Assembly (NCBI GenBank): GCA_902167985.1
Contig: CABHNZ010000008.1
Span: 1 to 64,000 of the forward strand
DNA from: Shinella sp. UYSO24
Lineage (GTDB): Bacteria > Pseudomonadota > Alphaproteobacteria > Rhizobiales > Rhizobiaceae
Direction of reading: 5' to 3'
DNA length: 64,000 nucleotides
In this document: positions 47,932 to 56,582 of the stretch, in pieces
Position numbering within the stretch: position 1 is the stretch's first letter
How the letters are laid out: the number at the start of each line of letters is the position of its first letter
Position numbers and translations under genes: made by a program
The notes under the pieces: generated by a model
Database searches by the model: none
Told to the model about the DNA's origin: nothing
Seen by the model: only the letters and a program-made list of their open reading frames with translations

Positions 47932-49467
47932 ATGACATTTGAAATTGACCGAAGAAATCTCCTGCAGATGCTCGGCCTCGCCGCCATCGGCAGTTCAGCC
48001 TTGTCGAATGCCACCATCGCGTTTGCGGCGGATACCGACAGCGTCACGATCGGCTGGCCGTCGGACGTACCATCCTGGGATCCGAACCTGCGTTTCGTTC
48101 CCGACGCGCAATCGCTGTTCAAGCTGGTATTCGATCAGCCGCTCGATCAGGCTCCTGACCTGAAGCTCGTGCCGAACCTCATCACCAAGTGGGACCTGAA
48201 GAGCGATGGTCTCTCGATGCCCTTCGAGATCCGCAGCGATGTGAAGTTTCACAACGGCGATCCGATGACCATGGAGGATTTCAGGTACACGTTCGTGGAG
48301 CGCACGAAATCCGGCCTCAAGCTCGACATCGCCAACTCCTGGCGCACGCTGTCGGATATCGAGATTACGTCGCCGACATCGGGCGTCATGAAATTCTCCG
48401 CGCCGACCCCGACTGCGCCGCAATGGCTGGCCTTCCTCGGAAGCTTTCTCGTGCCGAAGAAATATGTCGAGAGCGTCGGCCCCGAAGAATTCGGCAAGAA
48501 GCCGATCGGAACCGGTCCTTACAAGCTGGTCGATTACCAGATGAACTCGCGCATCGTCCTGGAACGCAATGACGACTATTTCGGCCCCAAGCCGAAAATC
48601 AAGCGCGTGACGATCGACATCATCAAGGATCCTTCCGCCCGTACCGCCGCCATCCAGTCCGGGCAGGTCGATATCACCGTCAACATTCCGGTGCGCGAGG
48701 CAACAAGGCTTGGCAAGACCAAGGGGCTTGCTGCGGAGATCAACCCTTTCACCCGCCTCATCCTTCTGCAGATGCGCAATGACAAGGGCTTCACCAACGA
48801 AGCTGTACGCCTTGCCGTGCATCACGCAATCGACAAGGTGGCACTGTCCAAGGCCTTCTATGGCGGCGCCGCGGTGCCGCTCTCGATCCCGGCCACGCCG
48901 GGCACGCCCGGCTATCTGCCGGACTATCATTTCTCCTACGACCCGGCACTCGCCAAGAAGCTGCTGACGGATGCGGGCTATACTCCGGAAAAGCCGGCGA
49001 GCTTCACCCTTGCCGCCACCAATGGCCAGTTTCCGAGCGATTTCGATATTGCCCGCGCGCTCGTCCAGATGTGGGAAAAGGTCGGCCTGAAGGTTGAATT
49101 GCAGCAGATCGAATATTCGAAATATTTCGAACTGAACCGCGGCGGCCAGCTGCCGGAGGCGACCCTCTACAGTTTCGACAACGCAACCGGCGACCCGGAA
49201 ATCTTCTCGGGCTACCTGATGAACCCGAAAATGCCGTTCGGCGCCTGGAAGGGACAGGAGATCGGCGACAAGATCCTGAAGCTTTTCGTCGAACCGGTCT
49301 ATGAAAAGCGCATCGCCGGCTACAAGGCGCTGGCGAAGGAAATCGTCGAGACCGGCGCCAATGTCCCGATCCTGCAAAGCGTTCAGACGCTCGTGCGCAA
49401 GTCGGACCTCAATTACGTCAAATATGGCAACGCCTGGGTCCTTGCCAACACCATGTCCTGGTCCTGA
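47932..49467 (+). CDS. family-5 ABC transporter substrate-binding protein (dipeptide/oligopeptide type)
   Basis: 511-residue periplasmic SBP_bac_5 protein with an export signal beginning MTFEIDRRNLLQMLG (twin-arginine-like RR) and cut near FAA. Conserved parts are SVTIGWPSDVPSWDPNL, VKFHNGDPMTMEDFRYTF, KKPIGTGPYKLVDY and NEAVRLAVHHAIDK. ATG 47932 is chosen because the signal peptide starts there; the frame stays open upstream to 47686 without similarity. Such proteins bind peptides, opines, nickel chelates or glycosides. Placed between pathway genes and behind a regulon element, its ligand might be an amino-acid-conjugated indole or aromatic acid; that is inference. Confidence 0.87.
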   Translation: MTFEIDRRNLLQMLGLAAIGSSALSNATIAFAADTDSVTIGWPSDVPSWDPNLRFVPDAQSLFKLVFDQPLDQAPDLKLVPNLITKWDLKSDGLSMPFEIRSDVKFHNGDPMTMEDFRYTFVERTKSGLKLDIANSWRTLSDIEITSPTSGVMKFSAPTPTAPQWLAFLGSFLVPKKYVESVGPEEFGKKPIGTGPYKLVDYQMNSRIVLERNDDYFGPKPKIKRVTIDIIKDPSARTAAIQSGQVDITVNIPVREATRLGKTKGLAAEINPFTRLILLQMRNDKGFTNEAVRLAVHHAIDKVALSKAFYGGAAVPLSIPATPGTPGYLPDYHFSYDPALAKKLLTDAGYTPEKPASFTLAATNGQFPSDFDIARALVQMWEKVGLKVELQQIEYSKYFELNRGGQLPEATLYSFDNATGDPEIFSGYLMNPKMPFGAWKGQEIGDKILKLFVEPVYEKRIAGYKALAKEIVETGANVPILQSVQTLVRKSDLNYVKYGNAWVLANTMSWS

Positions 49468-49492
49468 CCACAACACCTGAACATTTGCCCTG

Positions 49493-49517
49493 GGGGCCGG
49501 CCGTGCCGGCCCCTTTT
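49493..49517 (+). terminator. hairpin plus T-run after the binding-protein gene
   Basis: Perfect 9-bp stem GGGGCCGGC/GCCGGCCCC with loop CGT followed by TTTT. It lies between the binding-protein stop and the first permease and probably attenuates transcription so that the binding protein is made in excess. Confidence 0.82.
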
Positions 49518-49546
49518 CCTGACATTTCATTGCACGGGGCATACGC

Positions 49547-50551
49547 ATGTTTGTGACCATTGCCAAACTTGTGGCAAAGCGCGTCCTCACCGCGATACCT
49601 ATTCTACTCGTCGTTTCAGCACTGCTCTTTTGCGTCCTGCGTATCCTGCCCGTCGATCCCGCGGCCATGTCGCTTCCGCCGAATGCCACGACCCAGGAAG
49701 TGGAAGCCATGCGCCAGGAGATGGGCCTTGATCGCCCGCTCTATGAGCAATACGCCATCTGGCTCGGCAAGCTGTTGCATGGCGATATCGGGCGATCCAT
49801 CCATTTCCGGCAGGACGTGACCTCGCTGATCGGCAGCACCCTGCCCGCCACGATCGAGCTTGCGCTCCTGGCCATGGTTGTCGCCACCGTCTTCGGCATC
49901 GTCGGCGGCCTCTTCCTCTTCTATGTCAGGGGAACGAAGGCCGAGCCGGTCATCGACTTTCTGTCGATCCTGCTTCTGTCCGTGCCCGAATTTCTCTGGA
50001 GCCTCTTCCTGCTTCTGCTTTTCGGCGTCTTCTTCGAACTTCTGCCTTTCACCGGCAGGCTCAGCACCGGGCTGGAACGTCCCTACGTGACCGGCTTCCT
50101 CCTCATCGACAGCCTGATCACCGGCAATTTTTCCATCTTCCTCGATGCCATGGAACACATGATCCTGCCCTGTCTTGCACTCGGCATCGCGTTATCGCCG
50201 TCGCTTATGCGCGTCTTGCGCTCAAGCCTGCTCGACGCCTATCAGGACGACTATATCCATCAGGCAAGGTTACGCGGCCTTTCGGAAGTCCGCATCCTCA
50301 TCCGTCACGGCTTGAAGAACGCCATCCTGCCGACACTCAGTCTGATGGGCGTCCAGTTCGGTTTTCTCTTCGGCGGCACGCTGCTGGTCGAGATCATCTA
50401 TTCCTATCCGGGCATGGGCAACCTGATGGTGGATGCCATCCGCAATGCGGATCTGCCGATCATACAGGGGGCAGGCCTCACCTACTGCGTGGCCGTACTG
50501 GTCATCAGCGTCGTCATCGACAGCCTCTACCTCATTCTCAACCCGAGCTGA
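49547..50551 (+). CDS. DppB-type ABC transporter permease
   Basis: Intact 334-residue permease with an N-terminal span (AIPILLVVSALLFCVLRIL), the DppB motif MRQEMGLDRPLYEQYAIWLG, and the ATPase loop HQARLRGLSEVRILIRHGLK with NAILPTLSLMG. It pairs with the DppC-type permease 12 bases downstream. Confidence 0.9.
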   Translation: MFVTIAKLVAKRVLTAIPILLVVSALLFCVLRILPVDPAAMSLPPNATTQEVEAMRQEMGLDRPLYEQYAIWLGKLLHGDIGRSIHFRQDVTSLIGSTLPATIELALLAMVVATVFGIVGGLFLFYVRGTKAEPVIDFLSILLLSVPEFLWSLFLLLLFGVFFELLPFTGRLSTGLERPYVTGFLLIDSLITGNFSIFLDAMEHMILPCLALGIALSPSLMRVLRSSLLDAYQDDYIHQARLRGLSEVRILIRHGLKNAILPTLSLMGVQFGFLFGGTLLVEIIYSYPGMGNLMVDAIRNADLPIIQGAGLTYCVAVLVISVVIDSLYLILNPS

Positions 50552-50563
50552 GGACGCGCTGAC

Positions 50564-51421
50564 ATGAAGCCTCTTCCCCTCTGGCTGAAATCCGGTCGCG
50601 TGCAGATCGGTCTCGTCATCATCGTGCTTCTGACGATCTGCGCAATCTTTGCGCCCTATCTGGCCCCCCATGATCCGAACGAGCAGAACCTGATTTCGAT
50701 CCTTCTGCCGCCGGCCTGGGCCGATGGCGGCGATCCGTCTTTCCCGCTCGGTACGGACAGCCTCGGCCGCTGCATCCTGTCCCGCCTGATTTTCGGTGCC
50801 CGTGTGGCGCTGACTGTGGCCTTCACCGCTTCACTCGGCGCCATGATCATCGGCTGCATCCTCGCGCATATCGCAGGCTATTTCGGTGGATGGATCGACT
50901 GGCTGATCTGTCGGATCGTCGAAATCTGGCTGTCATTCCCGCCGGTCATTCTCTCGCTCATCCTGATGGTCGGGCTCGGTACCGGACTGCGCAACGTGGT
51001 GATCGCCATCATTCTCGTCGACTGGACGCGCTTCTGTCGCGTCCTGCGCAGCGAGGTCATCGTGCTGAGGCAACGGGATTATGTTGCGGCGGCGCAGCTC
51101 GTCGGCTTTTCCAACTGGCGCACGATCACGCGGGAAATCCTGCCCGGCACACTGCCGCTGCTGATCACGCTGATGAGCCTCGAAATGGGTGTCGCAGTCA
51201 TCGTCGAGGCGGTTTTGAGCTTTGTCGGCATGAGCGTCGGCTCCGAAACGCCCGCCTGGGGCCAGATGATCGCCGATGCCCGGCAGGATGTCTATGACGC
51301 ACCGCTCAATCTGCTGGCGCCGATCCTCGCGATCTTCATTGCCGTCTTCGGCTTCAACATCCTCGGCGATGGGCTGCGCCGCAGCCTCGATACGCGCCTG
51401 ACCCAGACGGAGCGCACCTGA
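50564..51421 (+). CDS. DppC-type ABC transporter permease
   Basis: Intact 285-residue permease: FAPYLAPHDPNEQNLI and PLGTDSLGRCILSRLIFGAR are the DppC hallmarks, and REILPGTLPLLITLMSLEMG follows the ATPase-contact loop QLVGFSNW. Cysteine in GTDSLGRCILSR replaces the common Asp/Glu, of unknown effect. The ATPase gene starts one base after its stop codon. Confidence 0.9.
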   Translation: MKPLPLWLKSGRVQIGLVIIVLLTICAIFAPYLAPHDPNEQNLISILLPPAWADGGDPSFPLGTDSLGRCILSRLIFGARVALTVAFTASLGAMIIGCILAHIAGYFGGWIDWLICRIVEIWLSFPPVILSLILMVGLGTGLRNVVIAIILVDWTRFCRVLRSEVIVLRQRDYVAAAQLVGFSNWRTITREILPGTLPLLITLMSLEMGVAVIVEAVLSFVGMSVGSETPAWGQMIADARQDVYDAPLNLLAPILAIFIAVFGFNILGDGLRRSLDTRLTQTERT

Positions 51422-51422
51422 C

Positions 51423-53280
51423 ATGGCCAATCCCATTCTTGAAGCGCGCGGCCTGAGCGTCGAATCCCTCGGCGGGAGCGAACGGTTCCCGGTCCTCACC
51501 GATCTCAACTTTTCGCTCCAGCCGGGCAAGATCCTCGGGCTCGTCGGTGAGTCCGGCGCCGGAAAATCGATGATCGGCCGCACCATATCGCAGTTCCTGC
51601 CGAAAGGTTTCGCCGTCACGAAGGGAACGCTCTCCTTCGACGGCAAGGATCTGGTCGGCATGGGCAGCGGCGAACGCCGCAAGCTGCTCGGCCGTGACAT
51701 CGCCTTCATTCCGCAGGAGCCGCTTTCCGGTCTCAATCCCGTCCTGAGTGTCGGCCAGCAGATGAAGGAACACCTTCATCACATCGGGCTCGGCCCCGGC
51801 GAAACTTGGCGCGAGCGCGCGCTGAAGGAATTTGAGGCCGTCCACCTCCCGCATGGCGCAGCGCTGCTCGACAAATATCCCCACCAGCTTTCCGGCGGCA
51901 TGTGCCAGCGCATCCTGATCGCCATGGCATTTGCGAGCCGCCCGCGCCTTCTCATCGCCGACGAGCCGACAACCGCCCTCGACGTGACGATCCAGGCCCG
52001 TATCGTCAAGCTGATCTCCGCCATGCAGGAACGTGACGGTACGGCGGTGATCTTCATCACCCATGATCTCAGGCTTGCCTCACAGATCAGCGACGAGATC
52101 ATGGCTCTTATGCGGGCGTCCGGCAGAGCGCGGGCCGGCAAAGCAGCTGTTCTCGGCACCCGCACACCCCTATACGCGCTGTCTGCAACTGGCCAACCCG
52201 ACCATCGTCGGGGAGCGCCGCGGGCTTTACATCCTGCCGGAACGGATGCCCGGACTTCGGGTCCTAAAGGATATCAAGGGCTGTCGCTTTGCCTCGCGCT
52301 GCCCGAAGGCGACGGACGAATGCCTGACGGCGGAGCCGCCGCTGGCCGAGATCGGGCCCGGTCACGTCGCAGCCTGCATTCGTACCGAAACGACACCTGA
52401 AATCCAGCCGCCGCCGCTGCTCGAAAATGCGCGGATCAGGTCGACGAAAATTCCGCTCTCGGGCCGGGGTGTCACCAAGGCCTATACGACGGCATGGAGC
52501 CCGTTTGCCAAGCGGACGAGCTTCAAGGCGGTCAACAGCATCGATTTCACGCTGGCAGAGGGCGAGTTCGTCGGTATCGTGGGTGAAAGCGGCAGCGGGA
52601 AAAGCTCCCTTGCCCGGCTGGTCGTCGGCCTCGACACGCCAACCGAAGGAAAGATCACGCTGGCCGGCCGCGACGTGACGGCAAATGGTTCGTCGGACAA
52701 AGCCTTTCGCCGCGAACATATCCAGATGGTGTTTCAGGATCCGCAGTCGGCCCTCAATCCGCGCAGGAGGATCGGCAGCATCGTGACCCAGGCCGACGAG
52801 GCAACCGGCATGCGCAATGGCCGCGGCGAACGGATGGAGCGGGCTGCCGCCCTGCTGAAGGAGATCGGCCTTCCGCCGGATGCAGCGGCACGCTTTCCGT
52901 CGCAGCTTTCCGGTGGTCAGAAGCAGCGCGTCAACATTGCAAGAGCGCTCTGCACCCTGCCGCGTATTCTGGTCGCCGACGAAATCGTCTCGGGCCTTGA
53001 TGTGTCAGTGCAGGCACAGCTTCTCGATCTGCTTCTGCGACTGCGCAACGAGCATGCCTTCTCGATGCTCTTCATCAGCCATGATCTCTCTGTCGTGCGC
53101 TATCTCTGTGACCGGGTGATGGTGATGTATCGCGGCGAGGTGGTCGAGAGCGGCGAGACCGAAGCCGTATTTGCCCGGCCGCAGCACGCCTATACGAGAA
53201 GCCTGCTGGCGGCCGTGCCGCCGGATGACGTCAATGTCGCCTGGACGCCGCTCTCTGACAGCGGCTACCAGGTGGAGTAA
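51423..53280 (+). CDS. fused DppD-DppF-type double ATPase (one frame break)
   Basis: Single gene for both ATPase domains of a peptide-type ABC transporter, about 619 residues. Domain 1 has Walker A GESGAGKS, signature LSGGMCQR and Walker B LLIADEPTTALDV. A break near 52105 then leads to the C-terminal tail of DppD (APAHPYTRCLQLANPT, CRFASRCPKATDEC with its Fe-S-like cysteines). Domain 2 starts with the linker to VTKAYTT and has Walker A GESGSGKS, signature LSGGQKQR and Walker B ILVADEIVSGLDV. DppD and DppF are usually separate; fused forms such as YejF/GsiA exist. In Walker B of domain 2, Ile replaces the usual Pro after DE. Confidence 0.85.
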
Positions 53281-53289
53281 GCATCCGGA

Positions 53290-53994
53290 TCAGGGTGAGA
53301 TAATCCGCGTTGCCATCGGAAAATGCGAGTTTCCGCCCTCGAAGGGCGGGAAGGACTTGAAGTCTTCGCGCATGGCAATCCGCGCCGGAGACTGCAGCGC
53401 CGCCTGAAGCGCAACCGGGCTGTCGAACATCACCCGGTTGCGCTGCATGTGATTGACCCGTTCCCACGGCAGGAAGCCTGTCCAGTCGACCCGCGACAGG
53501 ATCTCGATGCCGCGTATGCCGGGAAAGGAGCGCATGATGCCGGGATGATGCTGGATATAATAGTGCATCCAGACATTCAGATCCGCGGCCGGCCCCGGAT
53601 AATGGACGACATAGGAGCAGGGGTTTCCGTTTGCAGCCATGTCGAGACGCGCATCATCGACGGGGAAGTGGCGCGCATACATGGCCTGCTGTGTTGCCTT
53701 GGCCTCCCGAATGCTCGACAAGACGCCGCCGGCCGCCAGTTGCTGCAGATGGCCCGCGGGTGCCATGGCATCCTCAAGCGCGCTCAGCTCGTCGAAATAA
53801 AGCTGTATGCCGAAGACCGGGCCGTCCTCGTTCGGATTATACATGTCACGCGTCGTTTCCGGCGTGAACAGGTTTGCCGATGTCAGGCCGGGCGTCAGTC
53901 GCACGATGTCCGCGACTGTCTCCACGTCGGCGTCGGAGACGGCAAGCTGGCTGCCATGGTGGTTCTCGAAAAAGGCAAAATAGGCAAAACGCAT
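53290..53994 (-). CDS. EthD-like ferredoxin-fold (dimeric alpha-beta barrel) protein
   Basis: 234 residues from ATG 53994. Two beta-alpha-beta units are visible: an N-terminal one (MRFAYFAFFENHHG, then VADIVRLTPGLTSANLF) and a C-terminal one with YYIQHHPGIMRSFPGIRGIEIL, the EthD-type HHP signature. Proteins of this fold include small cofactor-free monooxygenases, isomerases and decarboxylases in aromatic pathways; I cannot choose among them. It is convergent with the double ATPase and has a regulon element 87 bases upstream. Its presence beside MarR and cyclase genes suggests a pathway step or control role. Confidence 0.65.
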   Translation of the reverse strand: MRFAYFAFFENHHGSQLAVSDADVETVADIVRLTPGLTSANLFTPETTRDMYNPNEDGPVFGIQLYFDELSALEDAMAPAGHLQQLAAGGVLSSIREAKATQQAMYARHFPVDDARLDMAANGNPCSYVVHYPGPAADLNVWMHYYIQHHPGIMRSFPGIRGIEILSRVDWTGFLPWERVNHMQRNRVMFDSPVALQAALQSPARIAMREDFKSFPPFEGGNSHFPMATRIISP

Positions 53995-54080
53995 GAAGAT
54001 CAGCTCCAACAGAGATCCGGGAAGCGGTCGTGACGGCCTCCCCGCCGCACCACTATCCGGGCGCAGAGAGCGAAAAACAA

Positions 54081-54096
54081 GTTTAAACCTAAAATA
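54081..54096 (+). promoter_or_regulatory. GTTTAARYYTAWAATA element, copy 4
   Basis: GTTTAAACCTAAAATA, 15 of 16 bases identical to the copy before the monooxygenase at 60565. It lies between the EthD-like gene (which it precedes) and the 3' end of the first MarR gene. The core GTTTAAAC is itself a perfect 8-bp palindrome. Confidence 0.55.
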
Positions 54097-54155
54097 AATC
54101 CTTCAATTTCCGCCGCGAACGACCGTTGTTCCCGCCTCCAGCCCTGCGGCCGTGA

Positions 54156-54671
54156 TCACTCAAGCGGGCCTGCGGAAAGGTGATTGCTGGCGGAGGTCTT
54201 GACCTCGCCAATCTCGGACCAGAGCGCCTTGATCGCTGCCGGATCGACGTCGGCCATCATGTCCTGCAGCCATCCCTCATGGGCGGCCGCCATCTGGGCG
54301 AACAATGCGGTGCCGGCCTCCGTCAGCCGCGCGACGGTGACGCGGCGATCGCCATCGGGGGTGACGCGCTGCACGTATCCATCGGTCTCCAAACGCTCGA
54401 CCAGTCCCGTCACATTGCCATTCGTCACCATGGTACGCTTGGACAACTCACCCAGCCGAAGCCCATCCTTCTCCCGATAGAGCTGAGCCATCAGGTCGAA
54501 TTGGGGTAGCGTCGCGCCAAACTCGGTCCGCAGACGGCGCCGGATCTCCTGGCTGATCAGCTTCGTGGTCGAAAGCATTCTCAGCCAGAGACGCAGCTCG
54601 GGCTTTGCCAGCCCCTGCGTTCCGTGCACGATAATTTCGAGATCGACATTGATCGCTTCTGCTTCCGCCAT
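54156..54671 (-). CDS. MarR-family transcriptional regulator 1
   Basis: 171-residue winged-helix regulator: RLWLRMLSTTKLISQEIRRR (dimerisation helix), TLPQFDLMAQLYREKDGL, ELSKRTMVTNGNVTGLVERL (recognition helix) and the wing VTPDGDRRVTVARLT. MarR proteins usually repress catabolic genes until an aromatic acid, often the pathway substrate, binds. It is divergent from the cyclase gene at 55079. Homologues beside indole-acetate degradation genes are known as auxin-responsive regulators, so an indole-acetate or anthranilate-type ligand is plausible here. The target could be either of the two repeated motifs reported. Confidence 0.87.
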   Translation of the reverse strand: MAEAEAINVDLEIIVHGTQGLAKPELRLWLRMLSTTKLISQEIRRRLRTEFGATLPQFDLMAQLYREKDGLRLGELSKRTMVTNGNVTGLVERLETDGYVQRVTPDGDRRVTVARLTEAGTALFAQMAAAHEGWLQDMMADVDPAAIKALWSEIGEVKTSASNHLSAGPLE

Positions 54672-54798
54672 TCTCCACCGCCTCCTTGGGTTGAAGACCT
54701 TATCGACCTCTAAAAGTAGATATTTGAAATGTCAAAGGTCGTTGTCGCTGCAGTCAGTTCCGACAATCACGCAGCAGCAGTGACTGGGCGTCCGGAAT

Positions 54799-54843
54799 TC
54801 AATTCATTTGCATATAATGTCACCATATGTGGTTCGCGAACCA
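54799..54843. promoter_or_regulatory. control region of the cyclase gene: degenerate TGCATAT dyad and TGGTTCGCGAACCA palindrome
   Basis: 54799-54816 matches 13 of 18 positions of the reverse complement of the dyad at 60459. Directly downstream, 54830-54843 is a perfect 14-bp palindrome TGGTTCGCGAACCA. Both lie in the 407-base divergent gap 54672-55078 between MarR 1 and the cyclase gene. The CATATG-centred segment at about 54974-54993 is a weaker dyad. No small gene was recognised in this gap. Confidence 0.5.
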
Positions 54844-55078
54844 ATTGCGGCGCGGGGTAAGTCACTTGTTCCGACTATAGTCCTTCCTCCTCATATTTCG
54901 TTATAAACCGCAGGATTTTTCGAACGCTGAAATGCGGCTCGCAAACAGGCAAAACTGCCATCGAGATTGCTTGCGAACTCATATGTTCTCGCATAGGCTG
55001 ACGGTCAGTTGGCGGGGCAGAGACCAACTCGGCAGCCGCCTTCCAACGAAACCGGTTACGTCAAGGGGAACCCGGACA

Positions 55079-55864
55079 ATGTCTTCAGCAAGCCTTTCAA
55101 CACTCGCCTCCGCCCTCCTCTCCGGCACGGTCAAGGTCGTTGACCTGACAGCGCCGCTCGGCCCGGAAACGCCGGTCCTTTACCTCCCGCCGCAATTCGG
55201 CAAGAACACGCCGAAGGTCGCGGTGCACACGATCTCCGCCTATGATCAGGACGGGCCGTTCTGGGCCTGGAACTGGCTGGAACTGGGCGAACATACCGGC
55301 ACACATTTTGATGCCCCCTGTCACTGGATCACCGGCAAGGACAACGAGAACAACACGACGGACACGATCCCGCCGCAGAATTTCGTGGCACCTGTGAATG
55401 TCATCGACCGCTCGAAGGAGGCCGAGGCCGATCCCGACTATCTGCTCACCGTCGAAAGCATCCAGGAATGGGAAGCCGAGCATGGCGAGATCGAGGCGGG
55501 CTCCTGGGTCCTCATGCGTTCTGACTGGTACAAGCGCAACGGCTCCACCGAGACCTTCCTCAACGCCGATGAAAACGGCCCGCATTCTCCCGGCCCGACG
55601 GCCGAGGCGATCCAGTATCTGCTCTCCAAGGGCATTATCGGCTGGGGTCAGGAAACCGTCGGCACGGACGCAGGCTCTGCGGGCGGCATGAACCCGCCCT
55701 TCCCGGCGCATAACCTCATGCATGGGGCCGGAAAATATGGTCTGGCATCGCTTTCCAATCTCGACCAGCTGCCGGCGAAGGGCGCCATCCTAATTGCAGC
55801 GCCGCTGAAGCTCGTCAAGGGTACGGGCTCGCCGGTCCGTGCGCTGGCGCTCATTACGGGCTGA
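55079..55864 (+). CDS. cyclase-family metal hydrolase, isatin hydrolase/kynurenine formamidase type (paralogue 2)
   Basis: 261 residues from ATG 55079 (AAGGGGAACCC site). The metal motif is GEHTGTHFDAPCHW near residue 72, with VVDLTAPLGPETPVLYLP before it and ETVGTDAGSAG, MHGAGKYGLASLSNLDQLPA and GTGSPVRALAL after it. A Trp-rich stretch FWAWNWLELG just before the metal motif could form an aromatic pocket. The length favours isatin hydrolase over the roughly 210-residue kynurenine formamidase. Placed between two MarR genes and close to iorAB and the 2-aminobenzoyl-CoA oxygenase, hydrolysis of isatin to isatinate is the most coherent role, but not proven. Confidence 0.8.
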   Translation: MSSASLSTLASALLSGTVKVVDLTAPLGPETPVLYLPPQFGKNTPKVAVHTISAYDQDGPFWAWNWLELGEHTGTHFDAPCHWITGKDNENNTTDTIPPQNFVAPVNVIDRSKEAEADPDYLLTVESIQEWEAEHGEIEAGSWVLMRSDWYKRNGSTETFLNADENGPHSPGPTAEAIQYLLSKGIIGWGQETVGTDAGSAGGMNPPFPAHNLMHGAGKYGLASLSNLDQLPAKGAILIAAPLKLVKGTGSPVRALALITG

Positions 55865-56023
55865 TGCTTGCAAGGCGGCGTGGCGGGGAGAATTTCTGCT
55901 GGCTGCGCCGCCGATCGTCTGTTAACCACCGAGTGAGCGAGCCATGGCACTGTCGACCCGTTCGACCATGGATCGCTCCGTCGCCGCTGCGATGCACGGC
56001 AATGCAAGCGCCAAAGGGGTTTC

Positions 56024-56533
56024 ATGCCGGAACGGTTTACTGGAGTTGTGCTGCGCAGGAATGCCGATGGCGAACCGCTCGCCGCTCCGTCGATCGGCGA
56101 GATCGGCCTCAACCATTTCGCGCCCTACCTGATGAACCGCATTATCTCGCGCTGGAACGCCAATCTGGCAGACGAGTTGCGTGAACATGACCTGACGACG
56201 GCCAAGATGCGGACGCTGGCCGTGCTGAGCGTCTCATCGCTCTTGACCATCAACGAGCTTTCCGTCTTTGCCGTCATAGAACAGTCGACCATGAGCCGCA
56301 CGCTGGATTCTCTGGAGGAACAGGGCTACGTGCGCCGCACGCCCCGGCCGGAAGACATGCGGATCCGCGACGTCTCGATCACCGAAGAGGGCCGGAACGC
56401 TTTCGGGAAATTCTGGCCGACGATGTATGGCTCGCTGCTCACCATGTTCGACGGCATCGACGAGGAAGAATATCGCGTCTTCACCGGGACCCTGCACAAG
56501 ATCCTCGTCAACATTCGCAAGCACGAGATCTGA
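56024..56533 (+). CDS. MarR-family transcriptional regulator 2
   Basis: 169 residues: FAPYLMNRIISRWNANLADE dimerisation helix, LTTAKMRTLAVLSVSSLLTI, recognition helix VIEQSTMSRTLDSLEEQG and wing YVRRTPRPEDMRIRDVSIT. A Ser-rich core is unusual but the fold is clear. It is about 160 bases downstream of the cyclase gene on the same strand, with no gene in between, and convergent with iorB. Two MarR regulators within 2 kb, both beside aromatic-acid genes, suggest a two-step control (for example substrate and intermediate sensing). Confidence 0.85.
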   Translation: MPERFTGVVLRRNADGEPLAAPSIGEIGLNHFAPYLMNRIISRWNANLADELREHDLTTAKMRTLAVLSVSSLLTINELSVFAVIEQSTMSRTLDSLEEQGYVRRTPRPEDMRIRDVSITEEGRNAFGKFWPTMYGSLLTMFDGIDEEEYRVFTGTLHKILVNIRKHEI

Positions 56534-56582
56534 GGCGTCCAGAGGCGGCCCGAGCCGCCTCTTCCCTCAAGGCCGCGGCCCC

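Noticed and set aside
47995..49710. A 571-codon minus-strand open frame opposite the binding protein at 47932-49467
   Set aside because: It shadows a clear SBP_bac_5 gene, crosses the terminator at 49493 and has no recognisable domains.
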